Positions 1-12,545 of a DNA stretch of 64,000 bases are shown here, in pieces. Origin of the DNA: an uncultured Roseateles sp. (lineage in GTDB: Bacteria; Pseudomonadota; Gammaproteobacteria; Burkholderiales; Burkholderiaceae_C). The translations under genes and the position numbers were made by a program. Each line of letters opens with the position of its first letter. The first letter of the stretch is position 1. The DNA lies in the NCBI RefSeq assembly GCF_913777145.1, contig NZ_CAJYPS010000019.1, forward strand, positions 1-64,000, written 5' to 3'. The notes below the pieces were generated by a model. The model did not search any database. It was not told the DNA's origin and saw only the letters and a list, made by a program, of their open reading frames with translations.

Positions 1-553
1 CTTCCACCACGGCGCGACGCGACAGCACAACGTTGTTGCGCTTGCGGTCGAGCTTGATGACCTTGAATTCCATGGTCTTGCCCTCGAACGGGCTCATGTC
101 CTTCACCGGGCGGGTGTCCAGCAGCGATCCGGGCAGGAAGGCGCGGATGCCGTTGACCAGCACGGTCAGGCCGCCCTTGACCTTGCCGGAGACGGTACCG
201 GTCACGAAGTCGCCGGACTCCAGGGCGGTTTCCAGGCTCAGCCACGAGGCCAGGCGCTTGGCCTTGTCGCGCGACAGGATGGTGTCGCCGTAGCCGTTCT
301 CGATGGCATCGATCGCGACGGAGACGAAGTCGCCGACCTGGACTTCCAGCTCGCCTTGGTCGTTCTTGAATTCGTCGATGGGCACATAGGCTTCGGACTT
401 GAGGCCTGCGTTGACGACGACGAAGCTGTGCTCGACACGAACGACCTCGGCCGAGATCACTTCGCCGGCGCGCATGTCGGAGCGCTGCAGCGACTCCTCG
501 AACATCGCGGCAAAGGATTCCATGCCGGAGGTGGCGGTTTGGGTTTGGGACAT
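1..553 (-). CDS. rpsA: 30S ribosomal protein S1, N-terminal part (runs off the left edge)
   Basis: Ribosomal protein S1 binds mRNA leaders on the 30S subunit and helps start translation. The visible 184 codons begin [20 protein letters not shown] and continue into the first S1 OB-fold repeats ([20 protein letters not shown], then [20 protein letters not shown]), which are typical of bacterial S1. The C-terminal repeats lie outside the window. It is the first gene downstream of the cytidylate kinase domain of aroA–cmk, and cmk–rpsA is a widely conserved pair. About 200 bases separate the two, enough for its own promoter and a long leader. Confidence 0.96.
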   Translation of the reverse strand, partial: MSQTQTATSGMESFAAMFEESLQRSDMRAGEVISAEVVRVEHSFVVVNAGLKSEAYVPIDEFKNDQGELEVQVGDFVSVAIDAIENGYGDTILSRDKAKRLASWLSLETALESGDFVTGTVSGKVKGGLTVLVNGIRAFLPGSLLDTRPVKDMSPFEGKTMEFKVIKLDRKRNNVVLSRRAVVE

Positions 554-755
554 GTTGTTGATCCTGATGCGCCAGCGGTTGCGGCGCGGCGGTGCAGGGG
601 GACCTGCGGGGTTAGGTTGTCGACATCGCCGCCCGTGAGGAACTTGCGTTCCTCCTGGTGCACGGAGCAGGCGCTCCGGCCGAGGGTGGCGGGCCAATGG
701 CTTTTCAGCCGGGCTTCTCAGGCCTGGACCGAGCCGACACCGAGTACGTCCGAGG

Positions 756-2819
756 TCAGAACGGCCGGCGCTGCTGCCACCACGCCAGCACTTGATCCAC
801 CGAGGCTTCGATGGAGAGCTGGGAGTTGTCGAGCAGCTGCGCGTCCTGCGCGGGCTCCAAAGGCGAGGTGCTGCGGGCTTTGTCCCGAGCGTCCCGCGCC
901 TCCAAATCTTCGCGCAAGCCCTCGATATTAGCGGAAATCCCCTTGGCGATCAATTGCTTATAGCGGCGCTCGGCGCGCGTGGCGGCGCTGGCCGTCAGGA
1001 AGACCTTGAGCGGCGCGTCGGGGAACAGCGTCGTGCCCATGTCGCGGCCATCGGCCACCAGGCCGGGCAGGCGCCGGAAGTCCAGTTGCAGCTGGTGCAG
1101 CGCGCGGCGCACCTCGGGGTGGACCGCCACCTGGGAGGCGAGCAGGCCGGTGGCCTCGGCGCGCAGCCGGGCGCTGACGTCCTCGCTGCCCAGGAACACG
1201 TGGCCATCGCGGAAGCTGAGCTGCAGCGTGGGCACCAGCGCGGCGACCGCGGCGCCGTTGTCCAGGTCCAGGCCGGCACGGCGCGCGGCCAGGCCGGTCA
1301 CGCGGTAGAGCGCGCCGGAGTCCAGCACGCCGAAGCCCAGTGCGCGGCCGACCTCGTCGGCCAGCGTGCCCTTGCCGGAGGCGGTGGGGCCGTCAATGGT
1401 GATGACCGGGATGTCCTCGGCGCGGGCCGTGACCACGCCGAACAGCGTCTCGAAGTAGTCGGGGAAGGTCTTGGCCACGCACTGCGGCTCAAGGATTCGC
1501 ACCGGCACCGCGGCCTCGGTGATCAGGCCATTGAAGGCGGCCAGCGAGAAGCACATCGCGACCCGGTGGTCGTCGTAGGTGTGGATGGCGGCCGGCTGCC
1601 AGGCCTGGAGCGGTTGCACGCGCAGCCAGTCCGGGCCCTCGTCCACCGTCGCGCCCAGCTTGCGCAGCTCCGTGGCCATCGCGGCGATGCGGTCGGTCTC
1701 CTTCACGCGCCAGCTGGCGATGTTGGTCAGCGTGGTGGGGCCGTCGGCGTACAGCGCCATCACGGCCAGCGTCATGGCGGCATCGGGGATGTGGTTGCAG
1801 TCCAGCGTCAGGCCCTTGAGGGGCCAGGCGTCGCGCTTCACCTCCAGCCAATTGGGGCCGGCGGCAACCTGCGCGCCCATGGCCTGGGCAGCCTCGATGA
1901 AGCGCACATCGCCCTGCAGGGACGTGCTGCCCACGCCTTCGATGCGCAGCGGCGCCTCGGTGGCCGCGATTGCACCCAGCGCGACGAAGTAGGACGCCGA
2001 GGACGCATCGCCCTCCACATGGATCTCGCCGGGCGAGCGATAGCGGCTGCCGGCCGGGATCACGAAGGCCTGCCAGCCCTCGCGCTGCACCTCGATGCCG
2101 AAGCGCGCCAGCAGTGCCAGCGTGATCTCGATGTAGGGCTTGGAGATCAGCTCGCCTATCACCTCGATGCGGATGTCGCGCCCCGGCGCTGGGCCGCCCC
2201 GAGCCGGGAACGCCCCCTCGGGGGGATTGGGGGCCTCAAAGCCCGCCACCAGCGGCAGCGCCAGCAGCAATGCGGTCAGGAATTGGCTGGACACGTCGCC
2301 GCGCACTCGCACCGGCTGGTCCAACTGCAGCGCCGACGGGCCGCTCAGCCGCAGCGGCGGGTAGCCTTCCTGGCCCAGGCAGGCGATGTCGCAGCCCAGG
2401 CCGCGCAGCGCGTCCACCAGGTCGGCGATGGGGCGTTCGTGCATGCGGGGGACACCCGAGAGCTCGTAGCTGCCGCCCAGCGTCGCGGCCAGCACCGCCA
2501 GCGCGGCGGTCAGCGGGCGCATCGCGGTGCCGGCATTGCCCAGGAAGAGCTGGGCCTGGGCCGCGGCCGGTCGGCCGGCAATGCCGGTGACCTTGAGCGG
2601 GCCGCCGGGCAACTGCTCCAGGCCGCAGCCCAGGGCCTTCAGTGCCTCCAGCATCACCGCGGTGTCGTCCGAGTCCAGCAGGTCGTGCACCAGGGTCTCG
2701 CCCTCGGCCAGGCCGGCCAGCAGCAGCACGCGGTTGGAGATGCTCTTGGAGCCAGGCAGGCGCACGGTGCCGGCGGCGCTGCGCAGCGGTGGGAGGTCGA
2801 GGAAGGGAATCTTGAACAT
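756..2819 (-). CDS. aroA: Fused EPSP synthase (AroA) and cytidylate kinase (Cmk)
   Basis: This 687-residue protein carries two enzymes. Residues 1 to about 450 are 3-phosphoshikimate 1-carboxyvinyltransferase, the sixth shikimate-pathway step (PGSKSISNR near 24, [15 protein letters not shown] near 91–105). Residues from about 465 are CMP/dCMP kinase with the P-loop GPTASGKGT and [13 protein letters not shown]. The same order as separate genes (aroA, cmk, rpsA) is common in proteobacteria, so the fusion follows existing synteny. ATG at 2819 overlaps the tyrA stop (TGATG); a GTG one codon upstream is possible. Oddity: residues about 194–213, just before [16 protein letters not shown], are an extra Pro/Gly/Ala-rich segment encoded by DNA resembling an intergenic repeat. 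Confidence 0.95.
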   Translation of the reverse strand: MFKIPFLDLPPLRSAAGTVRLPGSKSISNRVLLLAGLAEGETLVHDLLDSDDTAVMLEALKALGCGLEQLPGGPLKVTGIAGRPAAAQAQLFLGNAGTAMRPLTAALAVLAATLGGSYELSGVPRMHERPIADLVDALRGLGCDIACLGQEGYPPLRLSGPSALQLDQPVRVRGDVSSQFLTALLLALPLVAGFEAPNPPEGAFPARGGPAPGRDIRIEVIGELISKPYIEITLALLARFGIEVQREGWQAFVIPAGSRYRSPGEIHVEGDASSASYFVALGAIAATEAPLRIEGVGSTSLQGDVRFIEAAQAMGAQVAAGPNWLEVKRDAWPLKGLTLDCNHIPDAAMTLAVMALYADGPTTLTNIASWRVKETDRIAAMATELRKLGATVDEGPDWLRVQPLQAWQPAAIHTYDDHRVAMCFSLAAFNGLITEAAVPVRILEPQCVAKTFPDYFETLFGVVTARAEDIPVITIDGPTASGKGTLADEVGRALGFGVLDSGALYRVTGLAARRAGLDLDNGAAVAALVPTLQLSFRDGHVFLGSEDVSARLRAEATGLLASQVAVHPEVRRALHQLQLDFRRLPGLVADGRDMGTTLFPDAPLKVFLTASAATRAERRYKQLIAKGISANIEGLREDLEARDARDKARSTSPLEPAQDAQLLDNSQLSIEASVDQVLAWWQQRRPF
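2183..2240 (+). repeat. Repeat-like palindromic segment captured in frame inside aroA
   Basis: On the plus strand this segment reads GGGCCGCCCCGAGCCGG, then ACGCCCCCTCGGGGGGAT. It closely resembles the intergenic element at about 25581–25634 read on the minus strand (GGGCCGCTTCCAAGCCGG, then ACGCATCCCCTCGGGGGAT). It encodes about 20 extra residues at a point where EPSP synthases normally pass directly from the LALPL helix to the conserved (R)[16 protein letters not shown] strand. The reading frame is kept. The resemblance is by eye, and no copy number is known. Confidence 0.6.
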
Positions 2820-3733
2820 CACTTGCCGGCCGGTCGGCCGCTGGGAACTGCTGGAGAGGTGTTGTTGTTGCCGCTGGCGGGCTGCCAGGCGTTGCGACCT
2901 TCCGCGATAGGCTTGAGCGCGGCCTCCAGCGCGCTGCCGTCGCCGTCGTCCATCAGCGCTTCGAGGCGGTCCAGTGCCGCACGGAAGCGTCGGGACTGGG
3001 CCAGCACCTCGCGCTTGTTGGCCAGCAGCACATCGCGCCAGACCGCGGGGTCGCCGCCGGCGATGCGGGTGAAGTCACGAAAGCCCGGGCCGGCCAGGCT
3101 CAGCAGGTCGCGTGCCGTGGGCTGCTCGGTGATGGCCTGGAAGTAGGCGAAGGCCAGCAGATGGGGCAGGTGGCTGACCGCGGCGAAGGCTGCGTCGTGG
3201 TTGTGCGGTCGCATCTTCAGCACCGTGGCGCCCAGCGCCGACCACACGTCGGTGGCGCGCTGTACCAGTTGCGGGTCGGTGTCGGGTTCGGGGGTCAGGA
3301 TGAGCTGACGGCCTTCGAACAGTGCGGCATCCGCATGCTGCACGCCACCGGTTTCCTTGCCGGCGATCGGATGGCAGGGCACGAAGGCCGTCATGCGGTC
3401 GCCCAGCGCGCGCCGCGCGGCGGCGATCACGTCGCCCTTGGTGGAGCCCACGTCCATGAACAGCACGCCGGGGTTCACCAGGTGGCGTATGGCCTTGAGC
3501 GTGCCCTCGGTGGCCGACACCGGCACCGCGATCAGCACGATGTCGGCGCCCGACACCGCCTGCAGTGCCGACTCCGCCCCGGCGTCGATGACGCCCAGAC
3601 GGCGCGCGAGTTCGGTGGTGGAGGGCGACTTGTTGTAGCCCACCACGCGCTTGACCAGGCCGGCACGCTTCATCGCCAGCGCGAAGCTGCCGCCAATCAG
3701 GCCGCAGCCGATCACACCGAGTTGCTCGTACAT
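2819..3733 (-). CDS. tyrA: Prephenate dehydrogenase
   Basis: NAD(P)-dependent prephenate dehydrogenase (304 residues) oxidatively decarboxylates prephenate to 4-hydroxyphenylpyruvate for tyrosine synthesis. The N-terminal Rossmann motif is [13 protein letters not shown] (residues 6–18). Further family motifs are [25 protein letters not shown] and the helical C-terminal half with HLPHLLAFA. There is no fused chorismate mutase or ACT domain. It sits between pheA (45-base gap) and aroA–cmk (overlapping stop and start), so prephenate-using branches are co-encoded with the shikimate step. The C-terminus is a short low-complexity tail containing NNNTSPA. Confidence 0.95.
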   Translation of the reverse strand: MYEQLGVIGCGLIGGSFALAMKRAGLVKRVVGYNKSPSTTELARRLGVIDAGAESALQAVSGADIVLIAVPVSATEGTLKAIRHLVNPGVLFMDVGSTKGDVIAAARRALGDRMTAFVPCHPIAGKETGGVQHADAALFEGRQLILTPEPDTDPQLVQRATDVWSALGATVLKMRPHNHDAAFAAVSHLPHLLAFAYFQAITEQPTARDLLSLAGPGFRDFTRIAGGDPAVWRDVLLANKREVLAQSRRFRAALDRLEALMDDGDGSALEAALKPIAEGRNAWQPASGNNNTSPAVPSGRPAGK

Positions 3734-3778
3734 GTCAGCGCCCCGCGGGCGCCAGGCCCCAGCAGGTCCACATCGTCA

Positions 3779-4876
3779 TCAGGTCTTCACCGGGTAGGCG
3801 CCCAGCATCTTGTAGAAGGCACAGAGTTCGCGCAACTCCGCCAGCGCGGCCGCCACATGGGGCTGGCTGGGGTGGCCGTCCAGGTCGATGTAGAAGTAGT
3901 ACTCCCACTGACCGGTGCGGGCCGGGCGCGACTCCAGGCGGGTCATGGACACGCCGTGTTTCTTGAGCGGCATCAGCAGGTCATGCATGGCGCCGGGCTT
4001 GTTGGGCACGGACACGACCAGGCTGGTGCAGTCGCGCTGCGAGGCCGGCGGCATGGCCATGGTCTGCGGCAGGCAGATCACCGCGAAACGGGTGCGGTTG
4101 AAGGCTTCGTCCTGCACCGCATGGGCCACGATGTGCAGGCCGAACAGCGTGGACGCACGTTCGCTGCCCAGCGCGGCCCAGGCCGGGTTCGTGGCCGCCA
4201 GGCGCGCGCCCTCGGCGTTGCTGGACACCGCACGGCGCTCCACGTCGGGCAGGTGCTTGTTCAGCCAGCCCTGGCATTGAGCCAGCGCCTGCGGATGCGC
4301 CAGCACGGCTTCTATGCCGGCGAGCGACGGCTCCTTGCGCATCAGGTGATGGCGTATCAGCAACGACACCTCGCCCACCACATGGCAGGGCGTGTGCAGA
4401 AACAGGTCCAGCGAGCGCGTGACCACGCCCTCGGTCATGTTCTCCACGCCCACGACGCCGAACTGCGCGCTGCCGGACGCGGTCGCGTGGAAGACCTCGT
4501 CGAAGCTGCCGCAATAAATCATGTCGGCCGCACCGCCGAAGTATTCGATGGCAGCCTGCTCGCAGAAGGTGCCGAAGGGCCCCAGCACGGCGACCCGCTG
4601 CGGCGACTCCAGCGCCAGGCAGGCGGACATGATCTCGCGCCAGATCGCCGACACATGCTCCGCACGCAGCGGCCCGGGGTTGGCGCCGCGAATCTTCTCG
4701 ATCACCTGGGCGACCCGGTCCGGGCGGAAGAAGGGCGTGCCCTCGGCGCGCTTGATCTCGCCGACCTGCTCGGCCACGCGGGCACGCTGGTTCAGCAGTT
4801 CCAGCAGTTGCTTGTCCAGGCCGTCGATCTGGTCGCGCAGCGCCAGCAGGGCCTGGGAGGCGATGGGCTCAGCCAT
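3779..4876 (-). CDS. pheA: Bifunctional chorismate mutase/prephenate dehydratase (P-protein)
   Basis: This 365-residue enzyme makes phenylpyruvate from chorismate for phenylalanine synthesis. An AroQ chorismate mutase domain occupies residues about 5–90 ([20 protein letters not shown]). A prephenate dehydratase domain follows ([15 protein letters not shown], then the catalytic NRTRF). The C-terminus is a regulatory ACT domain with the ESRP motif ([20 protein letters not shown]), which in this family binds phenylalanine for feedback inhibition. The start overlaps the end of serC by 8 bases, indicating translational coupling. Confidence 0.97.
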   Translation of the reverse strand: MAEPIASQALLALRDQIDGLDKQLLELLNQRARVAEQVGEIKRAEGTPFFRPDRVAQVIEKIRGANPGPLRAEHVSAIWREIMSACLALESPQRVAVLGPFGTFCEQAAIEYFGGAADMIYCGSFDEVFHATASGSAQFGVVGVENMTEGVVTRSLDLFLHTPCHVVGEVSLLIRHHLMRKEPSLAGIEAVLAHPQALAQCQGWLNKHLPDVERRAVSSNAEGARLAATNPAWAALGSERASTLFGLHIVAHAVQDEAFNRTRFAVICLPQTMAMPPASQRDCTSLVVSVPNKPGAMHDLLMPLKKHGVSMTRLESRPARTGQWEYYFYIDLDGHPSQPHVAAALAELRELCAFYKMLGAYPVKT

Positions 4877-5969
4877 GGCGGGCCTCGAAATCCTTCAGAA
4901 AGTTCACCAGCGCCTGCACGCCGGCCAGTGGCATCGCGTTGTAGAGGGACGCGCGCATGCCGCCCACCGACTTGTGGCCCTTGAGCTGCAGCAGGCCGGC
5001 CGTCCTGGCCTCGGCCAGGAAGGCGTCGTTGAGGCGCTCATCCTTCAGGAAGAAGGGCACGTTCATGCGCGAGCGGCAGCTCGGGTCCACGCGGTTCTCG
5101 TACAGCGAGGAGGCGTCCAGCGCGCCATAGAGCAGCGTGGCCTTGTCGAGGTTGTGGCGCTCGATCGCGGCCAGGCCCTGGAGGCCTGCGTACTCGAAGC
5201 CCTTGATCCACTGGAACACCAGGCCGGCGACGTAAATCGCAAAGGTCGGCGGGGTGTTGAACATGGACTGGGCCGCCGCCACGGTTTCGTAGTTGAAGGC
5301 CGAGGGGCAGATGGGCAGTGCGCGGCCCAGCAGGTCCTCACGCACGATGACCAGGGTCAGCCCGGCCGGGCCGATGTTCTTCTGCGCGCCGCCGAAGGCC
5401 AGGCCCACGCGGGACCAGTCCACCGGGCGCGACAGCACATGCGAGGAGAAGTCGATCACCAGCGGCGCGTGCGAGCCGCGCGCCGACAAGTCCGGCAGCT
5501 CGTGGAACTCGATGCCGTCTATGGTCTCGTTGCTGCACAGGTGCACATAGGCGGCATCCGGGCGCAGCGTCCAGTCGGTGGGCAGTCGATGCGCGTCGCC
5601 AATGTCTGCGGCGATGTGCACGTCCGCATAGCGCCGCGCCTCGGCCGCGCTCTTGCGCGACCAGGAGCCGGTCACCAACACGTCCACCGCGCCGCCGCCG
5701 CTGAGGTTGAGCGGCACGATGGCGTTCTCGCCCAGGCCGCCGCCCTGCATGAACAGGATGCGGAACTGCGGCGGCACCTGCAGCAGCTCGCGCAGGTCGG
5801 CCTCGGCGGCCTCGGCGATGGAGATGAACTCCTTGCCGCGATGGCTCATCTCCATCACCGACATGCCGCTGCCGTGCCAGTCCAGCATCTCGGCTGCGAC
5901 CTGGCGCAGCACCGGCTCGGGCAGCACCGCCGGACCGGCGGAGAAGTTGTAGGGGCGCTGCTCGCTCAT
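4869..5969 (-). CDS. serC: Phosphoserine aminotransferase
   Basis: SerC (366 residues) is a PLP-dependent class V aminotransferase that converts 3-phosphohydroxypyruvate and glutamate to phosphoserine, and also acts in pyridoxal phosphate synthesis in many proteobacteria. It starts with the family signature [17 protein letters not shown]. The PLP lysine lies in [11 protein letters not shown], and the tail has [18 protein letters not shown]. It lies between the DUF2059 gene and pheA, matching the gyrA–serC–pheA order common in gamma- and betaproteobacteria. Length is normal. Confidence 0.97.
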   Translation of the reverse strand: MSEQRPYNFSAGPAVLPEPVLRQVAAEMLDWHGSGMSVMEMSHRGKEFISIAEAAEADLRELLQVPPQFRILFMQGGGLGENAIVPLNLSGGGAVDVLVTGSWSRKSAAEARRYADVHIAADIGDAHRLPTDWTLRPDAAYVHLCSNETIDGIEFHELPDLSARGSHAPLVIDFSSHVLSRPVDWSRVGLAFGGAQKNIGPAGLTLVIVREDLLGRALPICPSAFNYETVAAAQSMFNTPPTFAIYVAGLVFQWIKGFEYAGLQGLAAIERHNLDKATLLYGALDASSLYENRVDPSCRSRMNVPFFLKDERLNDAFLAEARTAGLLQLKGHKSVGGMRASLYNAMPLAGVQALVNFLKDFEARHG

Positions 5970-5980
5970 GCGGCGCGCGC

Positions 5981-6562
5981 TTACTTCTTGGTGCCGGAGG
6001 CCGGGGCCTTGGGCGGCGTGCTGCCCTGGGCCGGCAGGCCCAGGTGCTTGGCCAGGCTGGCCTGCAGCGCCTTGAGGCGGCCGTCCAGCGTGGGGCCGGC
6101 TTCTTCCAGCACCTTGCCCGCGACCGCCTTCTGCAGCTCCAGGCTGGCCATGCCGAACTTCTTGCTCAGCGGCGACTCGGCCCAGGCGACGACCTGACGC
6201 AGTTCGTCCTCGCTGAAGCGCTCGTCATACAGCGCGGTGGCGGTGTTGGGCACGGCCTTGGCGATCTTGTCCTTGAGATAGACGCTGTTCTCCTCGACGA
6301 ACTTCTTCACGTCGGCTTCCATGGCCTTGGCCGTGGCTTCGCGCTTGTCCGCCGGCACCTGTTGCAGCGCGGCGCGGCCGGCCTGCATCAGCTGGGGCAG
6401 GGGGCCTTGCAGCACCGAGTTGGTCAGGCTGTCGGCAATGGCCTGTTGCTGGAGCTGGATCAGCTTGTCGATCAGCGCCTTCTTGGCCGGGGTGGGGTCG
6501 GCCAGCACGGTGCTGGAGGCCAGGGCCAGTGCGAGGGCCAGGCCCAGCTTGCGAGAGATCAT
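5981..6562 (-). CDS. DUF2059 family periplasmic protein
   Basis: This 193-residue protein starts with a Sec signal peptide ([21 protein letters not shown], cleavage before DP). The mature part is helical and matches the DUF2059 pattern, including the segment [19 protein letters not shown], where this family has a short conserved region. Function is unknown. The ATG at 6562 is preferred over an upstream start inside gyrA because an AAGGA ribosome-binding site, within the gyrA 3' end, lies just before it and the signal peptide begins there. It starts one base after the gyrA stop and ends 12 bases before serC, so it is in the operon. The C-terminus ends in a Pro/Ala/Lys tail. Confidence 0.85.
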   Translation of the reverse strand: MISRKLGLALALALASSTVLADPTPAKKALIDKLIQLQQQAIADSLTNSVLQGPLPQLMQAGRAALQQVPADKREATAKAMEADVKKFVEENSVYLKDKIAKAVPNTATALYDERFSEDELRQVVAWAESPLSKKFGMASLELQKAVAGKVLEEAGPTLDGRLKALQASLAKHLGLPAQGSTPPKAPASGTKK

Positions 6563-6563
6563 G

Positions 6564-9203
<2,640 letters not shown>

Positions 9204-9470
9204 GCGGGCTCGATCTCGCGTGCGCGCTGCATTGGCGCGCCGTCTGGGTGGCGGAAAGAGTGAATTCTACGCGTCGCCCCCGCTGTAGCAGCAGCGCAAC
9301 ATCGTCGCAAAGCCGCCGCGGCAGGCCGGCCACAATGCTTCCGTCTCAGTGCCCTATGGCACAATCGTCGAGTCCCTAGGAGAAACCCGTACGCGGGCTT
9401 TCCTGAGGTAGAGGTTCAAGAAGTACTGTGCTCTCGCAGGGCAACTGCGGCATTCCTTGAGAGGAGAATC

Positions 9471-10127
9471 ATGAAGAAACTGAATCGCGTGGCTTCGCTG
9501 TTCGCGGTGGCTGCGATCGCCGCTGTGACCGCCTCCAGCGCGCTGGCGCAATCGGTCGACAACTGGCGTGCCACCGACGGCACGGTGTGGAAGAACGGCA
9601 GCAACGAATACTGCTGGCGCGACAACTTCTGGACGCCGGCCACGGCTGCCAAGGGTTGCGACGGTGAAATCAAGCCGGCACCCAAGGTCGAGCCGCCCAA
9701 GCCGGTCGCTCCGCCGCCGCCCGCTCCGGTCGAGCCGCCCAAGCCCGTGACCCCGCCGCCCGCTCCGGTCAGCGAGAAGGTCACCTTCGCCGCCGACACC
9801 TTCTTCGACTTCGACAAGGCCACGCTGAAGGCTGATGGCATCGCCAAGCTCGACGACCTGGTCTCCAAGATCAAGGGCGTGAACCTGGAAGTCATCATCG
9901 CCGTTGGCCACACCGACTCGGTGGGCAGCGATGCTTACAACCAGAAGCTGTCGATCCGCCGCTCGGAAGCCGTCAAGGCCTATCTGGTGAGCAAGGGCAT
10001 CGAGCCGAACCGCGTCTACACCGAAGGCAAGGGCAAGAAGCAGCCTGTTGCCGACAACAAGACCGCCGAAGGCCGCGCCAAGAACCGCCGCACCGAGATC
10101 GAAGTCGTCGGTACGCGCACCAAGTAA
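9471..10127 (+). CDS. OmpA-family outer-membrane/peptidoglycan-linking protein
   Basis: This 218-residue protein has a Sec signal peptide ([20 protein letters not shown], cleavage after SALA), a short globular part with [18 protein letters not shown], and a proline-rich linker built of repeated EPPKPV.PPP.AP units (about residues 68–100). It ends in an OmpA_C peptidoglycan-binding domain with [10 protein letters not shown] and the [17 protein letters not shown] signature. It lacks the 8-strand beta-barrel of enterobacterial OmpA, as is common for betaproteobacterial OmpA-like proteins. GAGAGGAG lies just upstream of the ATG. The 267-base gap upstream is shared with divergent gyrA, and a terminator follows. 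Confidence 0.9.
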   Translation: MKKLNRVASLFAVAAIAAVTASSALAQSVDNWRATDGTVWKNGSNEYCWRDNFWTPATAAKGCDGEIKPAPKVEPPKPVAPPPPAPVEPPKPVTPPPAPVSEKVTFAADTFFDFDKATLKADGIAKLDDLVSKIKGVNLEVIIAVGHTDSVGSDAYNQKLSIRRSEAVKAYLVSKGIEPNRVYTEGKGKKQPVADNKTAEGRAKNRRTEIEVVGTRTK

Positions 10128-10164
10128 GCACGCCGCCCGGGCCTGGCCCGGGTGCTGCTTGACG

Positions 10165-10199
10165 AGCCCCGCACGGTTTCCCGTCGGGGCTTTTCTTTT
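10165..10199 (+). terminator. Rho-independent terminator after the OmpA-family gene
   Basis: The stem pairs AGCCCCG (10165–10171) with CGGGGCT (10185–10191). An inner ACGG/CCGT extension is separated by one bulged base, and the tract TTTTCTTTT follows. It lies 38 bases after the stop codon of the OmpA-family gene and separates it from ubiG. Confidence 0.88.
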
Positions 10200-10224
10200 G
10201 TTTCTGCGATTTCCGGATGGCGTC

Positions 10225-10926
10225 ATGATCAATGCCGACCCGCAAGAGCTCGCCAAGTTCGGCGAACTGGCCCACCGCTGGTGGGACCCCGAGAGTGATT
10301 TCAAGCCGCTGCACCAGATCAACCCGCTGCGGCTGGCCTGGATACAGAGCCTGTGTCCGCTGGCCGGCAAACGGGTGCTGGATGTGGGCTGCGGTGGTGG
10401 CATCCTGAGCGACTCCATGGCCCGCGCCGGTGCCAGCGTGCTGGGCATCGATCTATCGACCAAGCCGCTGAGGGTGGCCGAGCTGCACGCGATGGAAGCC
10501 GGCACCGAGGGCGTCGAATACCGCGAAGTGGCGGTGGAAGCGCTGGCCGCTGAGCAGCCCGGCAGCTTCGATGCGGTGACTTGCATGGAGATGCTGGAGC
10601 ACGTGCCGGACCCGTCGTCTGTGGTGCGGGCCTGTGCCGAGTTGGTCAAGCCGGGCGGCTGGGTGTTCTTGTCCACGTTGAATCGCAACCCCAAATCCTT
10701 CCTGTTCGCGATCGTTGGCGCCGAATACGTGCTGAAAATGCTGCCCAAGGGCACGCACGAGTACTCGCGCTTCATCCGCCCCGCCGAACTGGCCCAGTTC
10801 TGCCGGGATGCTGGCCTCGAGCCGCAGGCCACGCGCGGCCTCAGCTACAACCCGCTGACGCAGCGCTACTCGATGGGGCGCGATACCGACGTGAACTATC
10901 TGATCGCCTGCCGCCGCGCGGCTTGA
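10225..10926 (+). CDS. ubiG: Ubiquinone biosynthesis O-methyltransferase UbiG
   Basis: UbiG (233 residues) is the SAM-dependent O-methyltransferase used twice in ubiquinone synthesis, at the cytoplasmic face of the membrane. It starts [20 protein letters not shown], a strong family signature. It has the SAM motif [12 protein letters not shown] (51–62), then [10 protein letters not shown] and [15 protein letters not shown] at 10225 was chosen because the family starts here; an upstream in-frame extension would run through the OmpA-gene terminator. It is followed by gph after 10 bases, a pairing common in proteobacteria. Confidence 0.95.
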   Translation: MINADPQELAKFGELAHRWWDPESDFKPLHQINPLRLAWIQSLCPLAGKRVLDVGCGGGILSDSMARAGASVLGIDLSTKPLRVAELHAMEAGTEGVEYREVAVEALAAEQPGSFDAVTCMEMLEHVPDPSSVVRACAELVKPGGWVFLSTLNRNPKSFLFAIVGAEYVLKMLPKGTHEYSRFIRPAELAQFCRDAGLEPQATRGLSYNPLTQRYSMGRDTDVNYLIACRRAA

Positions 10927-10936
10927 ACGGTTGCGT

Positions 10937-11596
10937 ATGAGGTCCCAGCTCCAGGCGGTGCTGTTCGATCTGGATGGCACGCTGATTGACAGCGTGGCCG
11001 ACCTGGGCCGGGCGGCCAATGCAATGCGCGTGGCGCGAGACCTGCCGGCGCTGCCCCTGGATGTCTACCGGCCCCATGGAGGCTCGGGTGCGCGCGGCAT
11101 GTTGAGGCAGGCATTTGCGTTGCAGCCCGGTCAGCCGGACTACGAAGTGTTCCGCCAGGAGTTTCTCGACCGCTACGAGGTGCTGATGCTCACCTCGACC
11201 CATGTCTTTCCCGAGGTTGCGGTGCTGCTGGAGAGCCTTGAGGCCTCGGGTCTGCCGTGGGGAATCGTTACCAACAAGGCGGAGCGCCTGGCGAGGCCCT
11301 TGGTGGCGGCCTTGTCGCTGCCGGCCCCTGTGTTGATAGGCGGCGACACCACGCCGCATGCCAAACCCCATCCCGCGCCCTTGCTGGAAGCTGCACGCCG
11401 GCTGGAAGTGGCGGCGGAGCGCTGTCTCTATGTCGGCGACGACCTGCGTGACATCCAGGCCGGGCGGGCCGCGGGCATGTGGACCGCGGCGGCGGCCTGG
11501 GGCTACCTGGGGGATGGGGGTGATCCGAGCACCTGGGGTGCCGATCTTTTGCTTGCCAGCCCGGCGGAGCTCTTGAAGCCCCTTGGCTTGGCCTAA
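10937..11596 (+). CDS. gph: HAD-family phosphoglycolate phosphatase
   Basis: This 219-residue HAD phosphatase probably hydrolyses 2-phosphoglycolate, produced during DNA 3'-end repair. Motif I is VLFDLDGTLIDS with both nucleophile aspartates, motif II is GIVTNK, and motif III/IV is YVGDDLRDIQAGRAAGM. Position directly after ubiG matches the ubiG–gph order of many betaproteobacteria. ATG at 10937 is preferred over an in-frame TTG two codons upstream. Other small phosphate esters cannot be excluded as substrates for this subfamily. Confidence 0.88.
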   Translation: MRSQLQAVLFDLDGTLIDSVADLGRAANAMRVARDLPALPLDVYRPHGGSGARGMLRQAFALQPGQPDYEVFRQEFLDRYEVLMLTSTHVFPEVAVLLESLEASGLPWGIVTNKAERLARPLVAALSLPAPVLIGGDTTPHAKPHPAPLLEAARRLEVAAERCLYVGDDLRDIQAGRAAGMWTAAAAWGYLGDGGDPSTWGADLLLASPAELLKPLGLA

Positions 11597-11599
11597 AAT
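11573..11599 (+). promoter_or_regulatory. Possible promoter for ssrA
   Basis: TTGAAG (11573–11578) and TAAAAT (11594–11599) lie just before the tmRNA 5' end, overlapping the gph 3' end. The 15-base spacer is short of the 17-base optimum, so the exact boxes are uncertain, but the AT-rich TAAAATATG stretch stands out in this GC-rich region. Confidence 0.45.
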
Positions 11600-11609
11600 A
11601 TGAAGTTCT

Positions 11610-11982
11610 GGGGCCGACCTGGTTTCGACGTGGGTGCGGATCCGGAGTAGGGCATGCCGAGCACCAGTCCGCTCGTAAAACCACTGGAAACAAAGTAACT
11701 GCAAACGACTCTACGTTCGCACTCGCCGCTTAATTGCGGTTGAGCTTCTCAACGGCAGGCCGATGGGCCGGGCTGAGTTCCGCAAGGGGCAAGGCTGAGA
11801 AGTCACTCACATCGGCTGGCGTTTCACCGGGTTACTCGGTGTTGCGTGAGATTCAGTGACTGGCGGGAAAACTAGCGTGCCACTGCGCGAGTTGACCGTG
11901 AGATTCAAATCAGCCGGCTAAGCATGTAGATCTGCCCGGTGATGGCTTGCGGACGGGGGTTCAATTCCCCCCGGCTCCACCA
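11610..11982 (+). ncRNA. ssrA: Transfer-messenger RNA (tmRNA)
   Basis: The 373-base tmRNA rescues stalled ribosomes by adding a degradation tag. The 5' end GGGGCCGACCTGGTTTCGAC pairs with the 3' end GGTTCAATTCCCCCCGGCTC followed by CACCA, making the alanine-tRNA-like domain, with the CCA encoded. The tag frame runs 11701–11733 and reads ANDSTFALAA then TAA; ALAA is the conserved degradation signal. A terminator follows directly. The 3' end is a classic phage and island integration site, and recombinase remnants lie just downstream. Confidence 0.97.
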
Positions 11983-11991
11983 CCATATAAG

Positions 11992-12028
11992 CGCTCAAGT
12001 GATTGATTCACTTGGGCGTTTTCTTTTT
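11992..12028 (+). terminator. Rho-independent terminator of tmRNA
   Basis: CGCTCAAGTG (11992–12001) pairs with CACTTGGGCG (12009–12018, one G·U) around an ATTGATT loop. TTTTCTTTTT follows. It starts ten bases after the tmRNA CCA end. Confidence 0.9.
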
Positions 12029-12124
12029 GAGACGTTTGGCGTCGTCCTGTTTTGCCCCAAGTTTGTGCAGTTTTCGCACGCGGGCACAAGGTGTTCCATT
12101 GCATGCCGGTGCGACGGGCGCTGA

Positions 12125-12290
12125 ACACCCGGGCTCTTGCCTTCCTCGATCCAGCGCGCGTCATTGCGCTGACGCATCTCCCCTGCTTTGTGCTCGAGGA
12201 GTTTGGCGATGTAGGTGGCGCTCTCGCCCTGGCTGAGCAGCTGGCTGTCGCGGAGCTGGTGCCGGTGCGATAGGAATCGGCGGCGGGCCG
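12125..12290 (-). pseudogene. Decayed tyrosine-recombinase (integrase) C-terminal remnant
   Basis: Read on the minus strand, one frame gives LLSQGESATYIAKLLEHKAG, then EMRQRNDARWIEEGKS. This mirrors the C-terminus of phage-type integrases (LLSQGE..AYIAKLLGHK..EM..RTYARWIEEG). Two hallmarks are lost: the LGH glycine is Glu, and the position of the catalytic tyrosine is Asp (RNDARW for RTYARW). An in-frame RHQLRDS just upstream looks like a degraded RH-x-R motif. No start or upstream catalytic arginine box is visible. It lies about 150 bases from the tmRNA 3' end, where an integrase of an ssrA-integrated element is expected. Confidence 0.65.
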
Positions 12291-12399
12291 GTTGCAGCGC
12301 CTGCTTGGTGACGTCTTCATGGGCCCGGTGCCAGATCAGCATCAGGCGGCGGTCGTCCCGAGCCTTGTCCTGGCGCTTGCGGTTCACAGCGCGCCGCTT

Positions 12400-12545
12400 T
12401 GGTCGGGCTACAGCAATGATGACGTGACAGCGCATGGATTCCGGGCCACTGCTCGCGCCATGAGGGCCTGGCGTCGCGATGGGGCGGCCCAACTCATTGA
12501 GTTGCAACTGGCTGACCTGCAATCCAACGACCGCACCAAGCCAAT
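12400..12545 (+). pseudogene. P4-type integrase remnant
   Basis: The plus-strand frame at 12406–12540 reads GYSNDDVTAHGFRATARAM, then about ten residues later LIELQLAD. Intact P4-type integrases have GYS.D.MTAHGFRA.A.T followed by IE.QLAH at similar spacing, with HGFR holding a catalytic His and Arg. The terminal histidine of QLAH and the following catalytic-tyrosine region are missing, and the N-terminal domains are absent. It points the opposite way to the neighbouring remnant, so two different recombinases have decayed here. The family match is by eye. Confidence 0.6.

Noticed and set aside
792..3146. 784-residue plus-strand frame over aroA and tyrA
   Set aside because: It is a shadow of the minus-strand genes, rich in Arg/Gly/His without recognisable domains.
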